A DNA stretch of 35,536 bases, taken from assembly GCA_937991435.1 (NCBI GenBank), contig CALKPY010000116.1, positions 1 to 35,536 on the forward strand, written 5' to 3'. The notes below the pieces were generated by a model. That model made no database searches and had not been told where the DNA came from. It was given only the letters and a program-made list of their open reading frames with translations. Within the stretch, counting starts at the first letter, position 1. Each line of letters begins with the position of its first letter. Shown here in pieces: positions 8,110 through 16,201 of this stretch. The stretch comes from an uncultured Acidimicrobiales bacterium. Lineage in GTDB: Bacteria > Actinomycetota > Acidimicrobiia > Acidimicrobiales > UBA10347. Position numbers and translations under genes: made by a program.

Positions 8110-9342
8110 CTAGCTCGGGTGAGCAGCGACACCGTTATCGCGTGCCGCCCACAGGACTGCTGCGAGACCCACCGTCGTGTACAGCGCGTAGCCAATGACG
8201 AACGGTGACACTGTCGTGTCGACTCTGATGTCAAAAATGGCGGCAAGACCGGCGCCACCTGCAAATGACGCGAAGCTGAAGACTGACGATGCAGTCCCGG
8301 CCAGCTCTCCCATCGGCTCAAGTGCCAACGCATAGAGCGAAGGCGCAGCGATGGTATTCGACGACGTGACCACCACCAGCCAGCTGTACCAGAGCCAGAA
8401 AGTCGGAATCCCGTCGGCACCAATCGTGGGGGCGATGAACACGACTGCGAACGCACAAGAGATCGATGCGCCAACGGTTGCAACCCGGACTGCTCCAACC
8501 TTGTCGATGAGCCGGTTGGCGATGAGCAGCAACGGGATCGTGACCAAGCCCGTCAGGGCGAACAGCCAGGCGAACTGGTTCGCCCGGTCATAGACCCGCT
8601 CAAACACGGGTTGGGTGCTTCCCAAAAAGATGAAGAACGCGCCCGACAAGAACATGTTCGCCATCAAAAACCCAATGGTCACCCGGGTACGGATGACCGT
8701 GCGGCCAGCCTGAGCGACCGGGCCCAGCCGCAATGGGCGTCGCTGGGCAGGGTCCAGCGTCTCGCCAAAACGCCAGCACCAGCCAATACCGACAAGCGAC
8801 AGGATCGCTGGCGCCCAAAAGACAAGTCGCCAGGAACCGAACTGAAGTAGACCTTCGCCAACCAGCGGTATGAACACCGGCCCAAGAAGAAATACCGCCA
8901 TAACAATGGTGGTGATACGCGCCATGTCATCGCCGGTGTACAGATCGCGTGCTATTGCGGCGCGTAGACCTGCGGGCGCCGATGCGCCGAGTCCCCAAAC
9001 CACTCGAGCGATAAGCAACACTGCGAACGACGGCGACAACGCCGCTGCGATAGCGGCAACAAGATAGAGCCCGAGCCCGACTATGACCGTGACCTGGCGT
9101 CCGTATCGGTCGCTAACGGGACCCACGACAAGCTGACCTATCGCCATGCCAATCAGGTAGGCGGTGATCAGCAGCGAGGTATTCGACGCTCCAGGCAGTT
9201 CTCGCTCGATCGACCCGAACGCGGGCAGGGCGATGTCGATGCCGGTTGCCAGCATGACCCCAAGAAACGCGAGGTATGCGATCGTCGACCGCTCGGATCG
9301 CTGCGTGGGAGGCGCAGTGTCGAGTCCGTTCTGAGCGAGCAC
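8110..9342 (-). CDS. MFS transporter, Bcr/CflA-like
   Basis: A 410-residue membrane protein with about 12 hydrophobic helices. The MFS motif A is seen between helices 2 and 3 as GPVSDRYGRQ, and the first half (ATGIDIALPAFGSIERELPG, TAYLIGMAIGQL) resembles the Bcr/CflA drug-efflux group. It probably exports small molecules by proton antiport. The start is GTG 9342, with TAGCCT six bases upstream. It sits between the thioesterase and amidohydrolase genes on the same strand, so it could also move a substrate or product of the latter; drug export and metabolite transport cannot be separated from sequence. Confidence 0.85.
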   Translation of the reverse strand: MLAQNGLDTAPPTQRSERSTIAYLAFLGVMLATGIDIALPAFGSIERELPGASNTSLLITAYLIGMAIGQLVVGPVSDRYGRQVTVIVGLGLYLVAAIAAALSPSFAVLLIARVVWGLGASAPAGLRAAIARDLYTGDDMARITTIVMAVFLLGPVFIPLVGEGLLQFGSWRLVFWAPAILSLVGIGWCWRFGETLDPAQRRPLRLGPVAQAGRTVIRTRVTIGFLMANMFLSGAFFIFLGSTQPVFERVYDRANQFAWLFALTGLVTIPLLLIANRLIDKVGAVRVATVGASISCAFAVVFIAPTIGADGIPTFWLWYSWLVVVTSSNTIAAPSLYALALEPMGELAGTASSVFSFASFAGGAGLAAIFDIRVDTTVSPFVIGYALYTTVGLAAVLWAARDNGVAAHPS

Positions 9343-9354
9343 TGGTCGAGGCTA
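9343..9354 (-). promoter_or_regulatory. -10 hexamer TAGCCT before the MFS gene
   Basis: On the minus strand TAGCCT (9354 to 9349) precedes GTG 9342 by 6 nt, in the 22-bp gap after the thioesterase stop. The transporter may therefore have its own leaderless transcript inside the gene series. Confidence 0.45.
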
Positions 9355-9364
9355 GTGCCCGGCG

Positions 9365-10024
9365 TCAGTAGTCGCGATCGCTTTTCGGCTGGGGCGAGAA
9401 GTGCGCCTTGGCATCGATAAACAACGCGGTTGACGTCGTGACGATTTCGTCGTCGACGTGGGCCTCTCCGGCCATGTGAATCTTGCGACCATCGATGTGA
9501 TCAACCCACACGGCGAAGTCAACGGGCTCACCAATCGGAGTCGCCCTCTTGTAGTCGACCGTGAGCGACGCCGTGAACGCGACCGTTTGAATGAAGTGCG
9601 TCAAGAAGCCAAACAAATCGTCATAGACGGCCGACACAAGGCCGCCATGGCACCGCCCCGGGGCACCTTCATACGCGTCGCCGAACGTCACGGTGCACAC
9701 GGCTCGGTCTCGGTCCCGAAACACCGATAGCGGAACACTCCACGGGTTCCCCTTGCCTGATACCGGACGATGAATCGAGTTCGGAAGTTCACCGCCGTCA
9801 ACCGGCACAAAGATCCCCTCGGGAGTTTCCCACCGCGCCATCTCGCGCTGGCGCGGCGGTCGTTCCTCGAACTGATCGAATTCTTGTTGCAGCTCAGCCG
9901 TCAACCGCTTCAACTCGTCGGCGTCGTGTTCTCGGCCCACCAGCAGATGGATTCCGCGACGCATCTCGTCGGCAAGGGCTACTCGCGCAGCCTCTGTCTG
10001 CGAGAGCTGGGGTTGATCAGTCAA
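9365..10024 (-). CDS. hotdog-fold thioesterase (PaaI/THEM4-like)
   Basis: A 219-residue protein with a helical N-terminal extension (about 1-70) and a single hotdog domain (about 100-212). Within it, GAPGRCHGGLVSAVYDDL matches the H-G-G loop and following helix of PaaI/THEM4-type acyl-CoA thioesterases, and TASLTVDYKRATPIGEP is the usual central strand. It should hydrolyse an acyl- or aryl-CoA thioester in the cytoplasm. The first usable start is TTG 10024, 16 bp after the isocitrate lyase stop; no good ribosome site is visible, so the start is uncertain and ATG at residue 21 is possible. The position suggests read-through from aceA. Confidence 0.82.
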   Translation of the reverse strand: MTDQPQLSQTEAARVALADEMRRGIHLLVGREHDADELKRLTAELQQEFDQFEERPPRQREMARWETPEGIFVPVDGGELPNSIHRPVSGKGNPWSVPLSVFRDRDRAVCTVTFGDAYEGAPGRCHGGLVSAVYDDLFGFLTHFIQTVAFTASLTVDYKRATPIGEPVDFAVWVDHIDGRKIHMAGEAHVDDEIVTTSTALFIDAKAHFSPQPKSDRDY

Positions 10025-10040
10025 GCTGGCGACGTGTCAT

Positions 10041-11636
10041 TCAGAACTGATTCATCGTGTTGTGGGCGCCGCCAGCTTTGAGTGCTTGATCGCCAGAGAA
10101 GTACTCCTTGTGATCGTCACCAATGTTGGAACCCGCCATGTCCTGGTGCTTGACGCACTGAATGCTCTGGCGGATCTCTTGGCGCTGTACGCCAGCGACA
10201 TAGGCAAGCATGCCTTCTTTGCCGAAGTATCCAGCGGCAAGATTGTCGGTCGACAACGCAGCAGTGTGGTACGTCGGAAGCGTGATCAGGTGGTGGAAGA
10301 TCCCCGCGTCGCGTGCGCCGTCGGCCTGGAAGCTCTGAATACGCACGTCGGCTTCGCCAGCGAGCGGTGTGTCGTCATAGGTGGCGCTCATGAGCGCATC
10401 GCGGTCATAGGAGCTCATGTCCTGGCCCTCTGCCGACCACGCGTCGAACACCTGTTGGCGCATGTTGAGGGTCCAGTTGAATGACGGCGAGTTGTTGTAC
10501 ACAAGCTTGGCATCAGGAATGACCTCGCGAACGGCGTTGACCATGGCACCGATTTCGCTGACGTCTGGCGTCGCGGTCTCGATCCACAACAAGTCGGCAC
10601 CGTTCTGCAGGCTCGTGATGCAATCGAGTACGACACGTTCGGCACCGGTGCCGGCTTTGAAGGCGTACAGACCGTTGGGCATGCGAGCCGGGCGAACGAG
10701 TTTGCCGTCACGCTTGAGCAGCACGTCACCCTCGGCAGCGTCGTCAACTGAGCTCAGCTCTTCAACTTCAAGGAAGCTGAGGTACTGGCTGGCAAGGTCT
10801 CCGGGCTCTGCACTGACAGGGATCTTCTGGGTCAGGCCGGCTCCGAGAGAGTCGGTGCGAGCAACGATCACGCCGTCGTCAACGCCGAGTTCGAGGAATG
10901 CGTAGCGAACTGCGTTGATTTTGGCGATGAAGTCTTCGTGTGGAACCGTGACCTTGCCATCTTGGTGACCGCACTGCTTCGCGTCAGAGACCTGATTCTC
11001 GATCTGGATGCAGCACGCACCAGCTTCGATCATCTTCTTGGCGAGCAGGTAGGTGGCTTCTTCGTTGCCGAAGCCAGCGTCGATATCGGCGATGATCGGC
11101 ACGACGTGAGTATCGAAGTTCTCGATGGCGTCGAGTGCCGACTTTTCCGCACCTGCGTCACCGGCTTCGCGCGCTTCGTCGAGGTCGCGGAACACCTGAT
11201 TGAGCTCGCGAGCGTCGGCCTGCTTTAGGAAGTCGTACAGCTCACCAATGAGGTTCGGCACTGCAGTCTTTTCGTGCATTGACTGGTCAGGAAGCGGACC
11301 AAACTCTGACCGAAGCGCGGCGACCATCCACCCAGACAGGTACAGGTAGCGGCGCTTCGTGGTTCCGTGGTGCTTCTTAATGGCGATCAGCTTCTGCTGG
11401 CCAATGAAGCCGTGCCAGCAACCCAAGCTCTGAGTGTATTCGCTGCTGTCGGCGTCGTAGGCGGCCATATCTTCGCGCATGATCTTGGCCGTGTATTTGG
11501 CGATATCAAGACCGGTGTGAAACCGATTTTGCAGTCGCATACGGGCCGCATGTTCAGGGCTTATCGCGGACCACGGTCCGCCGTTGGCCTCGCGAAGTTT
11601 GCTGAACTCGCTGATATGTGCGTCATAACTCGTCAT
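10041..11636 (-). CDS. aceA: isocitrate lyase, long 531-residue type
   Basis: First enzyme of the glyoxylate shunt, splitting isocitrate to glyoxylate and succinate and so allowing growth on acetate or fatty acids. The catalytic loop is KQCGH with Cys222. Other signatures include IADIDAGFGNEEATY, YNNSPSFNWTL and a C-terminal GIFHHLITLPTYHTAAL segment followed by HKEYFSGDQALKAGG. Length (531) and motifs resemble the Pseudomonas aeruginosa form more than the roughly 430-residue form of E. coli or of mycobacterial Icl1. ATG 11636 has GAGG 7 nt upstream. No malate synthase gene is in the window. The downstream thioesterase and the many acyl-CoA genes nearby fit fatty-acid use. Confidence 0.97.
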   Translation of the reverse strand: MTSYDAHISEFSKLREANGGPWSAISPEHAARMRLQNRFHTGLDIAKYTAKIMREDMAAYDADSSEYTQSLGCWHGFIGQQKLIAIKKHHGTTKRRYLYLSGWMVAALRSEFGPLPDQSMHEKTAVPNLIGELYDFLKQADARELNQVFRDLDEAREAGDAGAEKSALDAIENFDTHVVPIIADIDAGFGNEEATYLLAKKMIEAGACCIQIENQVSDAKQCGHQDGKVTVPHEDFIAKINAVRYAFLELGVDDGVIVARTDSLGAGLTQKIPVSAEPGDLASQYLSFLEVEELSSVDDAAEGDVLLKRDGKLVRPARMPNGLYAFKAGTGAERVVLDCITSLQNGADLLWIETATPDVSEIGAMVNAVREVIPDAKLVYNNSPSFNWTLNMRQQVFDAWSAEGQDMSSYDRDALMSATYDDTPLAGEADVRIQSFQADGARDAGIFHHLITLPTYHTAALSTDNLAAGYFGKEGMLAYVAGVQRQEIRQSIQCVKHQDMAGSNIGDDHKEYFSGDQALKAGGAHNTMNQF

Positions 11637-11826
11637 TGCATTGCCTCGTGCTCGTGGAGTCGGCTCTCACTTTCGGGGCTTTGACGTTCGTCTCCCACCC
11701 ATAGAGTCGAGATATGTGGCCAGACTTGAGCTGAAATGAAAAATATGGCATTCTTTGCGCGGCGCGGATCCTCGACATCCGTCATTTTTCGGAAATTTGC
11801 CTAAAATTGCATGAGTCGACCGAGAC
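11637..11826. promoter_or_regulatory. divergent aceA / carbonic anhydrase promoter region
   Basis: A 190-bp gap between outward-facing genes, the most A+T-rich stretch of the window. It holds three TTTGC/ATTGC-type words (11751-11760, 11791-11800, 11801-11810), an imperfect palindrome GGAAATTTGCC (11791-11801) and TAAAAT (11802-11807), a good plus-strand -10 about 20 nt before ATG 11827. Regulation of aceA by carbon source is expected, but no specific operator could be identified. Confidence 0.4.
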
Positions 11827-12393
11827 ATGATCCTACAGAGCGATGATGACGCCCGACCAGTCGTACTACCGTTGACCGCTATGTCATCAGGTCACTCGTT
11901 TCCAAATGTCGATGAGCTCATTGCCAACAACGCAGACTACGCCGACGGGTGGACCTCGATAGCTGACGTTCGGCCCGATCGCCAGCTGTGCGTCATTGCC
12001 TGCATGGATTCGCGTATGGACATCTTCTCGATTCTTGGCCTGCAGAACGGTGAAGCTCACATCATTCGTAACGCCGGAGGCGCGGTCACCGACGATGCAA
12101 TTCGATCCGTGTGCCTCTCGCAGCGAAGCCTAGGCACGCGCGAAATCGTGTTGCTTCATCACACCCGGTGTGGGTTGCTCAATCTCAACGAGGACGACTT
12201 CAAAGCTGACCTGGAGCAAGAGCTCGGGGTGCGCCCAAGCTGGGCGCTCGAAGGTTTCACCGACCCCTACCGCGATGTGCAGCAGTCAATGCGGCGTCTT
12301 CAAATGTCGCCGTTCGTGCTCCATACCAATCACATCACCGGGTTCGTCTATGACGTCGACACCGGACTGCTGCATAAGGTCGAACTCGACTAA
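11827..12393 (+). CDS. beta-class carbonic anhydrase
   Basis: A 188-residue enzyme that interconverts CO2 and bicarbonate in the cytoplasm. The beta-class metal and catalytic residues are clear: CMDSR gives Cys59 with the Asp61-Arg63 dyad, and HHTRC gives His112 and Cys115, which complete the zinc site. RNAGG (81-85) follows the family pattern. It is short, of the compact bacterial beta-CA kind. ATG 11827 is used; ATG 11881 (residue 19) is a credible alternative because the family fold begins near SFPNVDELIANN. Neither has a strong ribosome site. It is transcribed away from aceA, and a role in bicarbonate supply for acyl-CoA carboxylases is possible. Confidence 0.9.
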   Translation: MILQSDDDARPVVLPLTAMSSGHSFPNVDELIANNADYADGWTSIADVRPDRQLCVIACMDSRMDIFSILGLQNGEAHIIRNAGGAVTDDAIRSVCLSQRSLGTREIVLLHHTRCGLLNLNEDDFKADLEQELGVRPSWALEGFTDPYRDVQQSMRRLQMSPFVLHTNHITGFVYDVDTGLLHKVELD

Positions 12394-12449
12394 CCGTTGC
12401 CACTTCACCGGCACTCAACGCCATGGGAACCGTTGACGGCGTGCGAGAG

Positions 12450-12713
12450 TTACAAGCGAGCCATACGGCGAAGTTTTCGGGCCGACCACAGACGCCGAGC
12501 GATTCGCCAGGCGGCGCTACCGCCGACGACCGCTTGGCCCGCAATCGCTGGTCCTGGAGTCGATGCTGGCATGCCGAATCGGCTTAAGAGCTGATCGTCG
12601 ATTAGACCCTTTCGTTGCGCGAAGCGCAGCGCCATGCCCGCAACGGCGATCAGGTCGGCCAGGCGCCCGAGCACGCTGAACCGGCGCAGAAGACGTCGAA
12701 TTATGAAACCCAC
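12450..12713 (-). CDS. small hypothetical basic protein
   Basis: An 87-residue, Arg-rich protein with a moderately hydrophobic middle (LADLIAVAGMALRFA and a Gly/Ala-rich stretch near 56-68). No known family is recognised. It begins at GTG 12713, 9 nt after the stop of the metallopeptidase gene, and TAGGTT (12720-12725) overlapping that stop is 6 nt upstream. It may be co-transcribed, made from its own leaderless start, or both. The position suggests a function linked to the peptidase, perhaps at the membrane. Confidence 0.55.
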   Translation of the reverse strand: MGFIIRRLLRRFSVLGRLADLIAVAGMALRFAQRKGLIDDQLLSRFGMPASTPGPAIAGQAVVGGSAAWRIARRLWSARKLRRMARL

Positions 12714-12722
12714 GAACCGAAC

Positions 12723-13460
12723 CTATCCGTTCTCGACCAGCGCCGGAAGAACTTCGACCTGCACACACGGCAAGTCGCCCCACGACGGGCAAATTGGCCC
12801 AAGATCTGCAATCACGCGTTGGAAAACGGCCAGCTCCGCGGCGGTGCAGTGATACGCGTTGTCGCCGGGACCACCATCGGTCTTGCGGCTTCCCGCGTTG
12901 ACCGAAGCGCATTCGGCCCACGGCTCAGAATCAAGCCCGCCCCGCCTTACTTCGGCCGAAGTCGCCCCAGGCAGCCCCCAGAGAGCGAAGTCAAGCAGAT
13001 GGCCTATCTCGTGGTCGACGACTGACCGCATCTCGTCTGGGTCCCAACCCCGCAGGTCAAGCGTCACGATGCCGGTGGGCGGAGCATTACTTACCCAGCC
13101 GCCGATCTCGGGAGTGTCGATCGAGCGCACGTGAATGTCGGTTACGAGAAATCCGTAGGGCGACTCTTCGACAACTTCGGCTGCGAATTCTCGCACGGCA
13201 ATTGGGTCCGAGATATTGTCGAGACGGTCGAGCAGTGTGCCCCACGGAATGAGCGCTCCCGTGGCGATCATGCCTGCAACCGCGATCACAGCGAAAGCGC
13301 GTGCGAACTTGCGGTACCACGGGCGCGGGCGGTTCTCGATGTCGTACGGCTCATCGAACGCCGCCCAGAAGTCGTCGTCTTGCCAATACGGGTCGCCCGC
13401 CGCGCTCGTCACGTGGCCGTCGTCAGCGTGATGTTCATGGGCGATCTCACAGGTCGTCAA
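12723..13460 (-). CDS. membrane-anchored zinc metallopeptidase-like protein (HEIGH)
   Basis: A 245-residue protein with an acidic N-terminal cytoplasmic part (1-50), one transmembrane helix (about 54-72) and a C-terminal domain presumably outside the cell. VVDHEIGHLLDFA gives the zinc motif H150-E151-x-x-H154. Glu183 in EPWAECAS, about 29 residues on, is a candidate third ligand as in gluzincins. Four later cysteines could form disulfides. No exact family is recognised. The reading frame starts at TTG 13460 without a ribosome site; GTG at residue 17 is another possibility, so the N-terminus is uncertain. The small gene at 12450-12713 follows immediately. Confidence 0.7.
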   Translation of the reverse strand: MTTCEIAHEHHADDGHVTSAAGDPYWQDDDFWAAFDEPYDIENRPRPWYRKFARAFAVIAVAGMIATGALIPWGTLLDRLDNISDPIAVREFAAEVVEESPYGFLVTDIHVRSIDTPEIGGWVSNAPPTGIVTLDLRGWDPDEMRSVVDHEIGHLLDFALWGLPGATSAEVRRGGLDSEPWAECASVNAGSRKTDGGPGDNAYHCTAAELAVFQRVIADLGPICPSWGDLPCVQVEVLPALVENG

Positions 13461-13585
13461 GGTACGTAGAAACGCGTGTCATGGTGATTCAATTCCGCGT
13501 CGTCGACATGCAGGACCGTGACAGATTTCATGTTGTGGCGCCAGTCACGCTCGAACGAGTCGATCTGGAGGTCGCTGCGATTCGC

Positions 13586-14344
13586 CTAAAAGACGGTGTA
13601 ACCGCCATCGACACAGACCTCTTGGCCCGTGTGATAGGTCTGCGTTGGGTCTGCCAGAAAGGCACCGACTTGTCGGAACTCAGAGGGTTCAGCCCAACGG
13701 CGGGCCGGTGTGCGGCGCACCGTTGTTTCTCGAAATTTGTCGCTGGCATACCCTTGTGCTGCCAGGTCGGTAATGGTCCACCCGGGAAGCACCGCATTGA
13801 CTCGAATCTGGTGGCGAGCCAAACCCACGGCGAGCGCCCGAACCAGCCCGTTCACGCCCGTCTTCGCCGTGCCGTAGGCCTCATTGCCAGCTGCACCGTG
13901 GATCGCCGACGTTGACGAGACCGCAACCAGGCTTCCGCCGTGGCCTTGGTCGATCAATACTCGTGCGCCTTCTCTCAGGGTGAGAAACACGCCATCAAGA
14001 TTCACCGCCATGACTTCGCGCCACTGGCCAAGTGACATATCGACGAAGGGGACGCCGTGTCCGCCGCGTCCGGCATTCGCGAACACGCCATCGATTCGCC
14101 CGAAGTCTTCACGGGCGACCCGCATGGTCGCCACGACCTGCTCCTCGATGGAAACGTCACAGACATGTGAAGTCGCTTGCCCGCCTAGCGCTTGTATTGC
14201 CGCAACCCCTTCGGCGTTTTTCGCAGCGTTGCGCCCCCAGATCACGACGGACCCACCGGCCATCGCGATGCCCTCGCCCATTCCAAGTCCGATACCGCCG
14301 TTGCCGCCGGTGATCACAAATACTTTGCCTGTGAGGTCGATCAT
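13586..14344 (-). CDS. short-chain dehydrogenase/reductase (classical SDR)
   Basis: A 252-residue NAD(P)-dependent oxidoreductase. The Rossmann glycine motif is TGGNGGIG (12-19), the NAG motif is NAG at 90-92, the active site includes Ser143/144 with Tyr157 and Lys161 (YGTAK), and the C-terminus VCVDGGYTVF is typical of FabG-like family members. The substrate is unknown; 3-hydroxyacyl or secondary alcohol oxidation would fit the acyl-CoA enzymes around it. ATG 14344 has AAAGGTG about 7 nt upstream. It lies between the peptidase gene and the Nudix gene on the same strand but with 60-125 bp gaps, so it may be expressed alone. Confidence 0.92.
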   Translation of the reverse strand: MIDLTGKVFVITGGNGGIGLGMGEGIAMAGGSVVIWGRNAAKNAEGVAAIQALGGQATSHVCDVSIEEQVVATMRVAREDFGRIDGVFANAGRGGHGVPFVDMSLGQWREVMAVNLDGVFLTLREGARVLIDQGHGGSLVAVSSTSAIHGAAGNEAYGTAKTGVNGLVRALAVGLARHQIRVNAVLPGWTITDLAAQGYASDKFRETTVRRTPARRWAEPSEFRQVGAFLADPTQTYHTGQEVCVDGGYTVF

Positions 14345-14404
14345 CTCTCACACCTTTGCAGGTAGCTGACGCCCAGCACAGCCAAGTCGAATCGCGACTT
14401 AGAT

Positions 14405-15142
14405 TCACCGCCAGGCGAACACGGGTTGTTCGAGTTCGTCGACTCGAATGCTCTGCCCGTCGAGCGCCACTGCCCGAAACTGGTACATGATGGCTCCGGT
14501 CGGCGCATGAATAAGATCTCCGCCGACTGGCACCTGCACGACCAGCCGCGGGCTCTCGGGAATATTCACGAACCGCGGAGAGTCTGGCTGGGATAACACA
14601 TGGAGCCCCACGCGGTGGATCGATGCGACCTCATCTGGGTTTGCCACTGGCTCGTGATCGGCCGGGGCCCAGAAGACAAACGGGCTCATTACATAACCCG
14701 ACCTCGTGGGGTAGTCGTCGAGCCTCCCAAGCAGATCCGCTTCGGTCAGCGACAATCCGACTTCTTCGTGCGCTTCTCGCATCGCTGCTTCGAGCGGTGA
14801 CTCACCGTCATCGATTCGGCCGCCGGGAAAGGCCCATTGCCGAGCGTGAGCGGCCAAGGATGCTCCTCGGCGGGTGAGAAGCAGTGCTGCACCTCCGGCT
14901 GTGCCATCGACAAGGCCCGTGAGCGACTCAAGGTCAGTTCCGGGAATACTGCTGAGGTCTGCTGCCCTGTCGATAGCGGTGTGGTCGGCGCCGTGCAGCT
15001 CCGCGTCGCTGTCGAGCACCACGAGCGCTACGGCTGCGTGACGCCGTCCGTCGAGCGCGTGATGACGCACCTGATGCGCGTCAAGATTCGCCCTAATCTC
15101 GCGACGCAGCGCCGGGCCATACACGACCTCTGGGAGCATCAT
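14405..15142 (-). CDS. Nudix hydrolase, CoA pyrophosphatase (NudL)-like
   Basis: A 245-residue protein with a full Nudix box, GGRIDDGESPLEAAMREAHEEVGL, at about residues 107-130. The preceding LLLTRRGASLAAHARQWAFPGG resembles the extra NuCoA signature of CoA pyrophosphatases, which cut CoA to acyl-phosphopantetheine and 3',5'-ADP. The reading frame is open upstream to 15604, but that part overlaps the enoyl-CoA gene on the other strand and is low-complexity. The ATG pair at 15142/15139 is therefore taken as start. A turnover role for CoA or acyl-CoA fits the neighbouring crotonase gene, transcribed divergently. Confidence 0.83.
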   Translation of the reverse strand: MMLPEVVYGPALRREIRANLDAHQVRHHALDGRRHAAVALVVLDSDAELHGADHTAIDRAADLSSIPGTDLESLTGLVDGTAGGAALLLTRRGASLAAHARQWAFPGGRIDDGESPLEAAMREAHEEVGLSLTEADLLGRLDDYPTRSGYVMSPFVFWAPADHEPVANPDEVASIHRVGLHVLSQPDSPRFVNIPESPRLVVQVPVGGDLIHAPTGAIMYQFRAVALDGQSIRVDELEQPVFAWR

Positions 15143-15291
15143 TGGTTCGTCGGGTTCGTCAACGTTTTCCACGTCGTCGACGTTATGCGCTGTCGGTGTC
15201 GTGTGTCGCGTGCGCCTTGACGCCGGCGACGGTCGGACCTGGCTGAGCCGTCCTGACAGGCCGCGTCTGGGTCCAACGTTGAGAGGCGAAC

Positions 15292-15320
15292 TAGCCTCGC
15301 AGGTTCCGCGACGATGGAGG
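15292..15320 (+). promoter_or_regulatory. -10 hexamer TAGCCT and Shine-Dalgarno of the crotonase gene
   Basis: TAGCCT (15292-15297) would start a transcript near 15304. GGAGG (15316-15320) lies 5 nt before ATG 15326, which favours that codon over the upstream ATGs at 15314 and 15323. Confidence 0.5.
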
Positions 15321-15325
15321 CCATG

Positions 15326-16201
15326 ATGGCTGATGTACCCGCCTATGAGACCCTGCTCTATGACGTCGACGGTGGCGTGCTCACGATTACGCTCAACCGA
15401 CCCGACAAGCTCAACGCGTTCAACAACCGCATGCGCGACGAACTCATTGATGCGATCGATCACGCCGATGCCGACGATGCTGTCCGGGCCATCATCTTCA
15501 CCGGCGCGGGACGGGCCTATTGCGCCGGCGCCGACCTGAGCGGTGGCGGTTCGACCTTTGACCGAGATGTCAATGCCGACGGCGCAGTCATCAACAAGGT
15601 CCACCGCGACGGCGGCGGGCTCGTGAGTCTTCGCCTATTCGAATGCCTCAAACCGACCATCGCCGCAGTCAACGGCGCAGCGGTCGGCGTGGGCGTGACC
15701 AGCATGCTTCCAATGGACATTCGCATCGCAAGTGAAAACGCCCGATTCGGCTTTGTTTTCGGCCGACGAGGCATCGTTCCCGAGGCATGCTCGTCGTGGT
15801 TCCTGCCACGCGTGGTCGGCATTAGCCGGGCGGCCGAGTGGTGCTACTCGGGCAAGGTGTTCGATGCAGCCGAAGCGCTCGACGGCGGCCTGGTGCGCTC
15901 GGTTGTTCCCGCAGATGAACTCATGTCGACCTGTCGGGCCATCGCCGAAGACATCGCCCAGAATACGTCGCCAGTTTCGATCACTCTTACGCGCCACATG
16001 CTGTGGCGCATGTTGGGAGCGGATCATCCAATGGAAGCACACAAGATCGATTCGCGCGGTGTGCAGTACATGGGTGCGTCAGCTGACGCCCGCGAAGGTG
16101 TCGAGTCGTTTCTTGAGAAGCGACCTGCGAACTACACGCTCAAAACGTCACAAGACATGCCCGACTACTTTCCCTGGTGGGATGACCCAGAATTCACCTA
16201 A
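15326..16201 (+). CDS. crotonase-family enzyme, probably delta3,delta2-enoyl-CoA isomerase
   Basis: A 291-residue crotonase-fold acyl-CoA enzyme. The oxyanion-hole and CoA-binding segments are clear (FTGAGRAYCAGADLS at 58-72; AAVNGAAVGVGVT at 113-125). The two catalytic glutamates of enoyl-CoA hydratase are missing: rat Glu144 aligns with Thr125 and Glu164 with Phe145. Instead Glu153 in VPEACSSWFLPR matches the SPEGCSS motif that carries the catalytic acid of ECI2/PECI-type delta3,delta2-enoyl-CoA isomerases (yeast Eci1 Glu158). An isomerase for unsaturated fatty-acid oxidation is therefore more likely than a hydratase. The start is ATG 15326 because of GGAGG 5 nt upstream. The PPOX gene follows directly. 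Confidence 0.85.
   Translation: MADVPAYETLLYDVDGGVLTITLNRPDKLNAFNNRMRDELIDAIDHADADDAVRAIIFTGAGRAYCAGADLSGGGSTFDRDVNADGAVINKVHRDGGGLVSLRLFECLKPTIAAVNGAAVGVGVTSMLPMDIRIASENARFGFVFGRRGIVPEACSSWFLPRVVGISRAAEWCYSGKVFDAAEALDGGLVRSVVPADELMSTCRAIAEDIAQNTSPVSITLTRHMLWRMLGADHPMEAHKIDSRGVQYMGASADAREGVESFLEKRPANYTLKTSQDMPDYFPWWDDPEFT

Noticed and set aside
8079-8498. Upstream 140-codon extension of the amidohydrolase reading frame
   Set aside because: It lies entirely within the MFS gene, lacks amidohydrolase similarity, and ATG 8078 with AGGGG begins the conserved fold.
15143-15604. 154-codon N-terminal extension of the NudL-like protein
   Set aside because: It runs antisense through the crotonase gene and has no domain; ATG 15142 fits the family.
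15732-16181. 150-codon upstream part of the PPOX reading frame
   Set aside because: Same strand but out of frame with the clearly real crotonase gene; no family match.
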